Below, in pieces: positions 1-6,138 of a stretch of 22,996 nt of DNA. A program made the translations under genes and the position numbers. The notes beneath the pieces are model-generated. The model had not been told where the DNA came from, ran no database searches, and worked only from the letters and a program-made list of their open reading frames with translations. Origin of the DNA: JBEIDK01 sp040383485. GTDB lineage: Bacteria > Bacteroidota > Bacteroidia > UBA4408. The first letter of the stretch is position 1. Every line of letters begins with the position of its first letter. The stretch lies in NCBI GenBank assembly GCA_040383485.1, contig JBEIDK010000039.1, positions 1 through 22,996 on the forward strand. Reading direction: 5' to 3'.

Positions 1-512
1 CTGAGTTTTTTGCAATTTTAGGTTTGCTATTAGTGCTAAAATCATTTTCTGAACGCAACAATGTTATTCTAAGTTGGATCTTAATTTTAATGAATCATTT
101 TTTAATAGCATAAGCACTTTCATTTAATGAAAAGTTTGATGCCGACGAAACATTAATTTATTTAAGTGGAGTATTTGCAGCTGGCATTGTTGGCCTCATA
201 TGTCTGAATCAATTAAAAAAGAAAGTTGGCAATTTGGATTTGAACGAATTTCATGGCTACTCCTATAAAAATACAACATTGGCATTTGTCTTTTTTGTTT
301 CGTGTTTGGGACTATCAGGTTTCCCAATTACGCCAACATTTATTGGCGAAGATTTAATTTTTGGACATATCAAAGAAAACCAAGTATTTCTGGCATTTTT
401 AGTTGCAGTAAGTTTTATAATCGATGGATTTTCACTGATTAGAATTTACTCCCGATTATTCCTTGGTCCACACTCTAAACGCTTTCATGATGTGGGTTAC
501 AGGTCAGCATAG
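1..512 (+). pseudogene. 3' part of a proton-translocating membrane subunit (NuoL/NuoM/MrpA/DabB-like), interrupted by TAA
   Basis: The gene enters from the left edge. Reading in frame from base 3, the translation is hydrophobic and membrane-like, and it continues with the same character on both sides of an in-frame TAA at 111-113 (HFLIA, stop, ALSFNEKFD). It ends with TAG at 510-512. After the stop there are about three membrane segments. The stretch GLSGFPITPTFIGEDLIF resembles the late helices of the Proton_antipo_M family (complex I NuoL/NuoM, Mrp antiporters, DabB of inorganic carbon uptake), where a glycine/proline-rich GxPxxxxFxGE loop is typical. A T-to-A change turning TTA (Leu) into TAA would explain the break, since the frame is unchanged. 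A TTG at 234 could serve as an internal start, but that would give only a 92-residue fragment. I infer a recent nonsense mutation or a base-call error. Which family member it is cannot be settled from this fragment. Confidence 0.6.
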
Positions 513-574
513 TAATAAATAAAAAAAAGGAAGTCGAATTAGATTTTATTTTTTGTTTTATAATTAAGCTACCT

Positions 575-727
575 TTACTCCACCAACAACTTCTTTACAT
601 CATTACCAACTTGTACAAAGTAAATACCACTACTAAAATTTTGAATGTTGATAGTTAAGATATTGTTATTAGCAGATGGTATATAGTTAAGCGGAATTTC
701 ATTACCTAGCATATCCGTAATAAATAG
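575..727 (-). pseudogene. Orphan T9SS type A C-terminal sorting domain remnant
   Basis: On the minus strand a 51-codon open stretch ends in TAA (575-577). It reads like the second half of a Por-secretion/T9SS type A sorting domain: a beta strand FITDMLGNEIPL, then ILTINIQNFSSGIYFVQV, and a terminal basic tail DVKKLLVE. The SSGIYFV..V pattern followed by a KK-containing end is the hallmark of this domain family. Just upstream in the same frame is TAA (728-730), then another TAA at 749-751, so no passenger protein and no start codon remain. It lies immediately downstream of the TonB_C gene and in the same orientation. It is too short to be made alone and is best read as the 3' scar of a deleted secreted-protein gene. 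Confidence 0.7.
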
Positions 728-777
728 TTAATCTACACAACCACCCTTTTAAATACCTCTCAGAGATATATCTTAAA

Positions 778-1302
778 TTATAAAGTAAATTTTACGGGAA
801 AGGAAAAACTTGTCTTAATTGGTTTCCCATTTTTTATTGATGGGCTCCATTTGGGCATATTTTTGATTAACCTCAATGCTTCATTATCTATATTTGGAAA
901 ACCTTTTAAACCCCTTATAATTTTCACATCTTCAATGTTACCTAACTCATTTATAGTAAATGCAATATATACAGTGCCAGTAACACCATTTATCTTTTCT
1001 TCATTCGGATATATTAAATTTTGTTTTAAATAGTTTGAAAACGCCACTTCACCATTTGGAAATTCTGCCTCTTTATCATCAATTATAAATAATGAATCAT
1101 TTGTCAATCTTTTGTTAATTACAGAACTCATATTATTCTTTTGATAAAAATCCTTAATAATTAACTTCTCATTAAAATTATTTTCATTTGCTCTTGAAAA
1201 TATAGAACCAAAAGCAATCATAAAAATTGAAAACATTACAATTTTGTTCATAAATTGATGTGTTGTTTTAAAAAATAGCAATAACTTTTTTACAATAGTC
1301 AC
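778..1302 (-). CDS. TonB C-terminal domain protein (TonB-like energy transducer or periplasmic partner)
   Basis: The protein has 174 residues from a GTG at 1300-1302, or 157 from the ATG at 1249-1251. The ATG version begins with a short hydrophobic signal or anchor (MNKIVMFSIFMIAF). Residues about 83-173 form a TonB_C domain: GTVYIAFTINELGNIEDVKI, then ALRLIKNMPKWSPSIKNGKP and the closing F.FPVKFTL strand. TonB C-domains contact TonB boxes of outer-membrane receptors and pass on energy from ExbBD. The usual long Pro-rich periplasmic spacer is missing and the domain follows after only about 60 residues, so a conventional envelope-spanning TonB is unlikely; this may be a periplasmic TonB_C module. 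The GTG start lies 2 bp after the stop of the upstream membrane gene, which suggests translational coupling. No terminator was seen. Confidence 0.75.
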   Translation of the reverse strand: MTIVKKLLLFFKTTHQFMNKIVMFSIFMIAFGSIFSRANENNFNEKLIIKDFYQKNNMSSVINKRLTNDSLFIIDDKEAEFPNGEVAFSNYLKQNLIYPNEEKINGVTGTVYIAFTINELGNIEDVKIIRGLKGFPNIDNEALRLIKNMPKWSPSIKNGKPIKTSFSFPVKFTL

Positions 1303-1304
1303 AA

Positions 1305-2753
1305 TTATTGTTTTTTAAAAATTAACTCTGAATCATTACATAAATAAATTTCCATGGGTTTATTTGGAATAGAAGTATCAACATTATTAATTATTATATT
1401 ACCATTATCAAATACTGCATTTAATTTATCTAGAACCAAGTTTACTATCCCGTTTTCATTATTTATTATTACTTCATTATTTGCATAAATTAAATCGTCA
1501 TACATTGAAAAGGAGAACGTAAGAGTACCTTTGGTATTTAATAAAATTAGTTTACCATAACATGACTCCCCTTTATATAAGTATTCTCCCAGTAAAGGAG
1601 TAAAATTATTTTTGTCAATATTATTTTGAATTATTTCATCATCTTCAGTTTTGACTTCTTTACTTTTAATTTTAGACTCTTCAACATTAGTACTAATAAT
1701 TTCGTTTACATTTATAACCTTACATTTTTCAAGTTTAACTTTATAGTTCACAACATTGACAAGCATTCCTAAAAAATTGTAGTCTTTTGATTCTTTTTCA
1801 AATTTTGTAATGATACCTTCAACAGTAATATCTTGAAAAAAGCCTTCATTCTCCTTATAATATTTAAAATTGTCAGTATCTCTCTCTAATTTACATATAG
1901 CGAAACCATTATAATTTGTGATGTTTTTTGCAGGGTTATCTTTACCAGCACTCATTAGATAATGTTCTCCATTCTTTTGGGTTGCTCCATTCAAGTATAA
2001 TTCAAAATCTCCTTCATTAGTCTTTGACTTTTCTCTTAACCATCCAGATATTTGAATTTTTTTTCCAACGTATTTGTTTAAAGTAGCTTGTTCATTTTCT
2101 TTGTATTCAGTTATGATGTTCCAAAGGCTTTCTTTTGGAATGTTTATAGTTTTGTTATAGTTTATAAAAAAATACAAGCCCACTAATAATAAAACTAACC
2201 CAAGAAGAGTTATTCCTATATTTTTAAAACTCTTGTTTGATTTATCACTATTATTATAAGCAAAATCATCTGCAGTAGTTTGTGATAACTGAGAGAAAGA
2301 TGAAATAAATTCAAAAGTTAGAAATAGTACACTAGCCGTTATTAGTAAGTATAATCCAAAACTTGTTTCAAAATTAGTTTCAGCACTATACCCACCATAA
2401 GCTCCACTTGATGAACTTTTAAGTGAGAGAAAATCAATGTTTTGTCCATTTGCTCCGTTTGGTAATACCCAATTAAAAATACTACTTACACCAATAATAA
2501 TATTTATGATGCCAATAATAAAACTGAATTTAATTTTTTTATATGAAAGGAATATTCCTAAAAATGAGAGAATTGCTGCTAAATAGCCGAAAGTATAATG
2601 AAAGCCGCTTATGTTATAAGACAGATTTGTTGCAGATGCTGCCATCCCTGTAATGTTGAAGGATGAAGAAACTTTTAATGTTTTCCATGGCAAAAAAACA
2701 GCTATAAACATTAAACTCGCAGATAAAACACCTAAAAAATTTACTTTTTTCAT
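1305..2753 (-). CDS. Membrane protein with five N-terminal helices and an OB-fold-like (tRNA_anti-like) domain
   Basis: The protein has 482 residues. Hydrophobic segments are visible at about 6-23, 52-71, 74-97, 131-153 and 178-197, separated by Ser/Gly/Asn-rich loops. Residues about 205-345 (LNKYVGKKIQISGWLRE, then an ICKLE strand, then FFQDITVEGIITKFEKE and a VKLEKCKVI ending) follow the strand pattern of the OB-fold domain annotated as tRNA_anti-like in many Bacteroidota membrane proteins. A charged linker (350-382) leads to a small beta-rich C-terminal region (about 385-482: GEYLYKGESCYGKLILL and on). The soluble half should lie on one side of the inner membrane. The function is unknown; the OB-domain assignment is from pattern only. 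It is followed 2 bp later by the TonB_C gene, forming a likely two-gene operon. The ATG at 2751-2753 is preceded by an A-rich leader. Confidence 0.65.
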   Translation of the reverse strand: MKKVNFLGVLSASLMFIAVFLPWKTLKVSSSFNITGMAASATNLSYNISGFHYTFGYLAAILSFLGIFLSYKKIKFSFIIGIINIIIGVSSIFNWVLPNGANGQNIDFLSLKSSSSGAYGGYSAETNFETSFGLYLLITASVLFLTFEFISSFSQLSQTTADDFAYNNSDKSNKSFKNIGITLLGLVLLLVGLYFFINYNKTINIPKESLWNIITEYKENEQATLNKYVGKKIQISGWLREKSKTNEGDFELYLNGATQKNGEHYLMSAGKDNPAKNITNYNGFAICKLERDTDNFKYYKENEGFFQDITVEGIITKFEKESKDYNFLGMLVNVVNYKVKLEKCKVINVNEIISTNVEESKIKSKEVKTEDDEIIQNNIDKNNFTPLLGEYLYKGESCYGKLILLNTKGTLTFSFSMYDDLIYANNEVIINNENGIVNLVLDKLNAVFDNGNIIINNVDTSIPNKPMEIYLCNDSELIFKKQ

Positions 2754-2859
2754 TTGACTTTATTAATTAATTATTTGTTATTTCCTCTTTTTTTCCCTAC
2801 TCTAATCAGTTTTCGGCTACCCTGTTTTAATTTATTTTTTACTTTCTACAAACAAACAT

Positions 2860-2889
2860 TTTGCATTTAATAAAAACATAGTAGTTTTG
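2860..2889 (+). promoter_or_regulatory. Bacteroidota-type promoter of the XRE regulator gene
   Basis: TTTG at 2860-2863 and TAGTTTTG at 2882-2889 match the -33 (TTTG) and -7 (TAnnTTTG) consensus of Bacteroidota sigma factors, with 18 bp between them. The transcript would start at about 2893, leaving a leader of about 40 nt before the ATG at 2933. Confidence 0.6.
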
Positions 2890-2907
2890 GAATAGTATAT
2901 TCTATTC
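2890..2907 (+). promoter_or_regulatory. Candidate operator over the XRE gene start site
   Basis: Directly after the -7 box is GAATA-GTA-TATTC (2890-2902), an inverted repeat with 5-base arms, followed by a second TATTC (2903-2907). It lies on the predicted transcription start, where binding by the encoded XRE protein would block transcription. Autorepression is inferred from position and is typical of XRE regulators; short AT-rich palindromes can also arise by chance. Confidence 0.4.
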
Positions 2908-2932
2908 AATACTAATTTAATCTAAAACAGAA

Positions 2933-3304
2933 ATGATGGTAAATGTTGGTTCAAAAATTAAAAAGTTGCGTGAGCTTAAAAACCTAACTCAAGAGCATGT
3001 TGCCGAGCGTTTAGGACTTACACAAAGTGGCTATAGCAAAATAGAAAACGGAGAGGTAGATTTGCCTTACAGCCGCCTACAAAACATAGCCGATATTTTA
3101 GAAATGAAAGTAGAAGACATTACAAGTTTTGATGAAAAATTTGTTTTCAATAATTTACATACCAACAATCAAAACGGTGGTCAAATTGGAGTAATACACA
3201 ACCATGTTTCTGATACTGAACGCAAACTATACGAAAACCAAATAACCAGCCTAAAAGACGAAGTTGCCCACCTAAAAACTGTAATGGAAAAATTATTGAA
3301 GTAG
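2933..3304 (+). CDS. XRE-family helix-turn-helix regulator with C-terminal coiled coil
   Basis: The protein has 123 residues. Residues about 6-63 are a Cro/C1-type HTH: IKKLRELKNLTQEHVAERLG, then LTQSGYSKIENGEVDLP as the recognition-helix region, then LQNIADILEMKVEDI. A polar linker (70-95) leads to a heptad-like helix (about 97-122, LYENQITSLKDEVAHLKTVM) that probably dimerises it. Two ATGs (2933, 2936) could each be the start. No catalytic part is present, so it is a DNA-binding regulator, likely of itself or of the adjacent toxin-antitoxin operons, which start 82 bp downstream behind their own promoter. Pieces of this gene recur at 3946-4017 and 4670-4813, so it is the only intact copy in a repeated family. 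Confidence 0.88.
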   Translation: MMVNVGSKIKKLRELKNLTQEHVAERLGLTQSGYSKIENGEVDLPYSRLQNIADILEMKVEDITSFDEKFVFNNLHTNNQNGGQIGVIHNHVSDTERKLYENQITSLKDEVAHLKTVMEKLLK

Positions 3305-3330
3305 CAGTCACAAAAACCAAAGGGGCTTCA

Positions 3331-3387
3331 AAAAAAAGGAATACCATCTACTCATAACTATTTATTAGTTTTGTAAAAAAAAGAAAA
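3331..3387 (+). repeat. Promoter/operator repeat, copy 1 (upstream of the ParDE-like pair)
   Basis: This 57-base segment matches 4047-4103 at 54 positions by eye count. It contains GGAATACCATCTA, then AACTA-N5-TAGTT (3356-3370), an inverted repeat whose right arm overlaps a perfect -7 box TAGTTTTG (3366-3373), then an A-rich leader before the antitoxin ATG. Between the two copies the palindrome arms are identical and one of the three changes is in its spacer, as expected of a protein-binding site. No TTTG -33 element is seen at the usual spacing. Confidence 0.75.
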
Positions 3388-3626
3388 TGGCTCATCAAGA
3401 AATAAAAAACAATTTACATCAATTGATTGATTCGTTTGATTCGAAAACACTAACTATAGCAAGCAATATGCTAATTGAACTTAATGAGCATAAAAACGTC
3501 TATAATAAAGAAATTTCAGATACTGAACTTCAAGGCATTCTTAGTGGATTATCTGATATTGAAAAAGGTAATTACATTACACTTGATAAGTTTTTGAAAA
3601 CAAAAAAACAATGGCCTACACTGTAA
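3387..3626 (+). CDS. Antitoxin of a type II toxin-antitoxin pair
   Basis: A 79-residue acidic-to-neutral protein, mostly helical (HQEIKNNLHQLIDSFDSKT, then ISDTELQGILSGLSDIEKG), of the kind found upstream of ParE/RelE toxins in Bacteroidota. The assignment rests mainly on size and context: its stop (3624-3626) overlaps the toxin start (3611) by 16 bases, the classic translationally coupled antitoxin-toxin arrangement. The C-terminal helix is expected to wrap the toxin, and the N-terminal part to dimerise and bind the operator upstream. No clear ribbon-helix-helix or HTH could be assigned by eye. Confidence 0.72.
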   Translation: MAHQEIKNNLHQLIDSFDSKTLTIASNMLIELNEHKNVYNKEISDTELQGILSGLSDIEKGNYITLDKFLKTKKQWPTL

Positions 3627-3919
3627 TTTTATCTCACGAGGCAGAAAAAAATTACAATCAAATTTGTGACTATATTCTTGATAAGTTTTCCGTTAAAGAA
3701 GTTGTTAAATTTGATGAAAGATTTTCGGAAACACTACTACTATTGAGCATTAGCCCCTATGTGTTTCCGATTGCTTCAAAAAAACTTAAAGTATATAGGT
3801 CTTTAATTTATAATGTTACAGTTGTTTATTATGTAATTGTTGGAAATCAAGTGCAAATACTTTCTTTATTTGACGGTAGGCAGGGTTCTAAAAGAAATAA
3901 ATTTGAACAATCGCTTTAG
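3611..3919 (+). CDS. ParE/RelE-superfamily toxin
   Basis: A 102-residue protein with the ParE/RelE pattern: a strand (YTVILSHEAEKNYNQICDYI), two helices with YILDKFSVKEVVKFDERFSETL, then the beta sheet YRSLIYNVTVVYYVIVGNQVQILSLFDGRQ. The closing VYYVIV...VQILSLFDGR is typical of ParE-like toxins, which act on gyrase, or of RelE-like ribosome-dependent nucleases; which of the two cannot be settled here. It overlaps its antitoxin by 16 bases and looks intact. A decayed XRE fragment begins only 26 bp after the stop. Confidence 0.85.
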   Translation: MAYTVILSHEAEKNYNQICDYILDKFSVKEVVKFDERFSETLLLLSISPYVFPIASKKLKVYRSLIYNVTVVYYVIVGNQVQILSLFDGRQGSKRNKFEQSL

Positions 3920-3945
3920 CTGAACTCATAATTAGCCTACACTGC

Positions 3946-4017
3946 AAAAACCAAATAAGCAACTTACAAAAAGAAGTTGCCCACCTAAAAACAGTAATGG
4001 AAAAATTGCTGAAATAA
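3946..4017 (+). pseudogene. Decayed copy of the 3' end of the XRE gene
   Basis: Reads KNQISNLQKEVAHLKTVMEK then LLK and TAA. This corresponds to the last 23 codons and stop of the XRE regulator (3233-3304), with 12 differences in 72 bases by eye, several of them synonymous. There is no HTH and no start codon. The match to the XRE locus resumes at 4047-4103, so the copied unit was XRE tail plus downstream promoter. Confidence 0.85.
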
Positions 4018-4046
4018 TAACACAATATCCACAGTTTTTTTAAAAC

Positions 4047-4103
4047 AAAAAAAGGAATACCATCTAATAATAACTATATATTAGTTTTGTAAAAAAAAGA
4101 AAA
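4047..4103 (+). repeat. Promoter/operator repeat, copy 2 (upstream of the second antitoxin)
   Basis: Matches 3331-3387 at 54 of 57 positions. It carries AACTA-TATAT-TAGTT (4072-4086) overlapping the -7 box TAGTTTTG (4082-4089), followed by an A-rich leader. It sits 30 bp after the XRE-tail remnant, as copy 1 sits 26 bp after the intact XRE gene. Confidence 0.75.
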
Positions 4104-4107
4104 GAAG

Positions 4108-4314
4108 ATGAAAGTTTTATTAGACATACAAGAAAACAAATCGGCTTTTTTTATGGAAGTATTAAAGAACTTTACTTACGTAAAAGCAAAACCCATTACA
4201 CCTGAAAAAGCTCAAATATTAAGCGACTTAAAAGATTCGGTTGAATATTTGAATCTTGTAAAACAAGGCAAAGCTAAGGCTCGTGACGTAAATGATTTGC
4301 TGAATGAGTTATAG
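4108..4314 (+). CDS. Antitoxin of a RelE-type pair (orphaned by toxin nonsense mutation)
   Basis: A 68-residue protein beginning MKVLLDIQENKSAFFMEVLK and ending with a Lys-rich helix (KQGKAKARDVNDLLNEL). This matches the general plan of short Bacteroidota antitoxins encoded ahead of RelE-like toxins. Its stop codon overlaps the toxin reading frame, whose ATG is at 4304, giving an 11-base overlap. Its promoter is the duplicated element at 4047-4103. The ORF is intact although the toxin is broken, so it may persist as an anti-addiction or regulatory remnant; that role is inference. Confidence 0.72.
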   Translation: MKVLLDIQENKSAFFMEVLKNFTYVKAKPITPEKAQILSDLKDSVEYLNLVKQGKAKARDVNDLLNEL

Positions 4315-4639
4315 TATTTAAACTATTCCTCCGTTTGATAAACAACTTAAAAAGCTTATCAAAAAATATGCATCCTTAAAAAGCGAATTTAAAGAATTGG
4401 TTCAGCAACTTTACAATGAACCTAATCTTGGCGAAAACCTCGGAAATAACTGTTATAAAATAAGAATTACAATTACCAGTAAAAACAAAGGAAAAAGTGG
4501 TGGAGCCAGAATAATAACAAACATTGTTTATGTTTCCAAAATCATTTATCTGGTTTCGGTTTATGACAAATCAGAGAAATCAACAATTTCAAAAAAGGAG
4601 TTGAAAGATTTGTTAAAGTACATTGAGAAAGTAAATTGA
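4304..4639 (+). pseudogene. RelE-like toxin gene with a nonsense codon at position 6
   Basis: From the ATG at 4304 the frame reads MSYSI, then TAA (4319-4321), then TIPPFDKQLKKLIKKYASLK and onward to VN and TGA at 4637-4639. Ignoring the stop gives a 111-residue RelE/HigB-like mRNA interferase with the family traits: the N-terminal PPFDKQLKKLIKKY helix, LGNNCYKIRI, KGKSGGARIIT, then VSVYDKSEKSTISKKELKDL. Frame and length are preserved, so a single substitution of an expected AAA (Lys) to TAA explains the break. No ATG follows soon; a TTG at 4397 would yield only the last 80 residues without the N-terminal helices, unlikely to be an active toxin. The start overlaps the antitoxin stop as in intact pairs. 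Confidence 0.85.
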
Positions 4640-4669
4640 TTTTATTGGTTATGGTTAATTTAAAAATAG

Positions 4670-4852
4670 CATGTTGCTGAAGGTTTAGGCATTACCCATA
4701 GCGGCTATAGCAAAATAGAAAACGGAGAGGTAGATTTGCCTTACAGCCGCCTACAAAACATAGCCGATATTTTAGAAATAAAAGTAGAAGATATTACAAG
4801 TTTTGATGAAAAAAGGAGTAATGTACAAAATAGTGCTTTGGACCCTTTGTAA
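4670..4852 (+). pseudogene. Decayed copy of the middle of the XRE regulator gene
   Basis: Bases 4670-4813 match the XRE gene at 2996-3139 with 10 differences in 144 bases by eye, including a 77-base identical run at 4703-4779. The frame encodes the HTH from helix 2 on (HVAEGLGITHSGYSKIENGE), then diverges after FDEK and ends at TAA (4850-4852). A TAG (4667-4669) lies immediately upstream in frame, so no start exists. Identity at synonymous positions points to recent duplication or gene conversion, more recent than the 3946-4017 copy. Confidence 0.88.
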
Positions 4853-5077
4853 GTCTTGTTTCTATTAACAAGAAAGATTTAGAATTTCGGTTTTAAATAG
4901 TTGCTCGTTTTATAGGGTTGAAAAGTTTATTCAAATTAAATCTTCTTTTTTCGAATCAATGAACAGCTAAACTGATTTATAATTTCACTTCTCAAAATAA
5001 TGTGATAGAGGTAAATTCAAATCATTGAGAATTGAGTACCTGAAATGGAAAAAAGAAAGATTAGAATGAAATCCACA
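4853..5077. other. Intergenic stretch with no recognised gene
   Basis: AT-rich sequence between the XRE remnant and the terminator of paaA. I found no open frame with recognisable coding character on either strand, no RNA gene and no strong inverted repeat. Confidence 0.5.
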
Positions 5078-5117
5078 AAAAAAGAGGCTGTCATCAATTT
5101 GAGACAGCCTCTTTTTT
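5078..5117 (-). terminator. Rho-independent terminator of paaA (bidirectional)
   Basis: GAGGCTGTC (5084-5092) pairs perfectly with GACAGCCTC (5103-5111) around a 10-base loop, flanked by A6 on the left and T6 on the right that extend the stem. Transcripts from either strand would end in a U run. It starts 3 bases beyond the paaA stop codon. Confidence 0.9.
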
Positions 5118-5119
5118 AT

Positions 5120-6061
5120 TTATGCGGCAACGCTTATTTTCTTTTTATTAGCGTAAGCTTGAGCAGCTTCACGCACCCAAGCACCATCTTCATGTGCTTT
5201 TCGTCTTGCTTCTAATCTTTCATGATTGCAGTGCCCGCCACCTTTAATTACAGTAAAAAATTCTTCCCAATTTATTTGTCCGTAATCATAATGATTCCTT
5301 TCAGCATTCCACTTTAAATCCTTATCCGGAATTTTTAACCCAGCAAATTCTGCTTGTGGCACTGTACGGTCTATAAATCTTTGACGCAATGCATCATTAC
5401 TCTCTAGTTTTACTTTCCATCGCATTAGCTCTTCTGAGTTTGGGCTCATTTCATCGGGAGGGCCAAACATCGAAATAGATGGCCACCACCAACGGTCAAG
5501 AGCACTCTGCGCCATTGCATGTTGTTCAGGTGTACCTTGTGCAAGGTTAAGCATTAACTCATATCCTTGTCTGTTATGAAAACTTTCTTCTTTACATATG
5601 CGCACCATTGCTCTTGAATATGGACCATATGAGCCTCTTGCAAGCATTGTTTGGTTCATGATAGCTGCACCATCAACCAACCAGCCTACGGCACCAATAT
5701 CTGCCCAAGTAAGGGTAGGATAATTAAATATACTTGAATATTTTGCTGTGCCATCAATTAATTGCTCCAACATGGTTTGGCGGTCAACACCTAAAGTTTC
5801 AGCTGCGCTATATAAGTATAAACCATGTCCAGCTTCATCTTGCACTTTGGCTAAAAGTATTGCTTTGCGTCGCAAACTTGGAGCACGAGTAATCCAATTA
5901 CCTTCGGGCAACATACCTACAATTTCAGAATGTGCATGTTGTGCCATCATTCTTGTAAGCTGCTTACGGTAACGCTCAGGCATCCAATCTTTCGGTTCTA
6001 TTTTTAAGCCTTTTGCAATTTTTTCTTCGAATGCTTTTTCTAATAATTCTGTATTTTCCAT
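5120..6061 (-). CDS. paaA: 1,2-phenylacetyl-CoA epoxidase catalytic subunit PaaA
   Basis: A 313-residue protein of the usual PaaA length. PaaA is the diiron catalytic subunit of the PaaABCE monooxygenase, which makes the ring-1,2-epoxide of phenylacetyl-CoA. Diiron ligand motifs are visible in the four-helix bundle: E46 in AHSEIVG, DEAGH (E76, H79) and KEESFH (E159, H162). Other PaaA marks are RAPSLRRKAILLAKVQDEAG, RWWWPSISMFGPPD and the late GGGHCNHERLEARRKAHEDG. The gene stands alone: a terminator follows at once, upstream lies a POT transporter, and paaB, paaC, paaD and paaE are absent here. Activity would need partners encoded elsewhere. A -7 box at 6090-6097 gives it its own promoter. 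Confidence 0.95.
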   Translation of the reverse strand: MENTELLEKAFEEKIAKGLKIEPKDWMPERYRKQLTRMMAQHAHSEIVGMLPEGNWITRAPSLRRKAILLAKVQDEAGHGLYLYSAAETLGVDRQTMLEQLIDGTAKYSSIFNYPTLTWADIGAVGWLVDGAAIMNQTMLARGSYGPYSRAMVRICKEESFHNRQGYELMLNLAQGTPEQHAMAQSALDRWWWPSISMFGPPDEMSPNSEELMRWKVKLESNDALRQRFIDRTVPQAEFAGLKIPDKDLKWNAERNHYDYGQINWEEFFTVIKGGGHCNHERLEARRKAHEDGAWVREAAQAYANKKKISVAA

Positions 6062-6089
6062 GTTGTTAATTATAGAATTTATGTAACAG

Positions 6090-6097
6090 CAAATATA
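6090..6097 (-). promoter_or_regulatory. Candidate -7 box for paaA
   Basis: On the minus strand TATATTTG matches TAnnTTTG and lies 28 bases before the paaA ATG. No TTTG is found at the usual -33 distance, so this is a partial match. Confidence 0.4.
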
Positions 6098-6138
6098 ATT
6101 AAGATGTTTAGTTTTTAATATTTTATTTCGGAAAAGTA

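Noticed and set aside
3935..3944. GCCTACACTG shared with the start of the ParE-like toxin gene (3614-3623)
   Set aside because: Only about ten bases match with no extension; too short to claim a duplication end point.
111..4321. TAA read as a sense codon, given in-frame TAA in two conserved genes
   Set aside because: TAA ends many intact genes here (paaA, the POT transporters, mscL and the SiaB-like gene among them), so recoding is ruled out; point mutations or base errors are simpler.
4397..4639. An 80-codon gene starting at TTG as an intact toxin
   Set aside because: The RelE-like frame begins at ATG 4304 overlapping the antitoxin. The TTG product lacks the N-terminal helices, so the gene is called broken.
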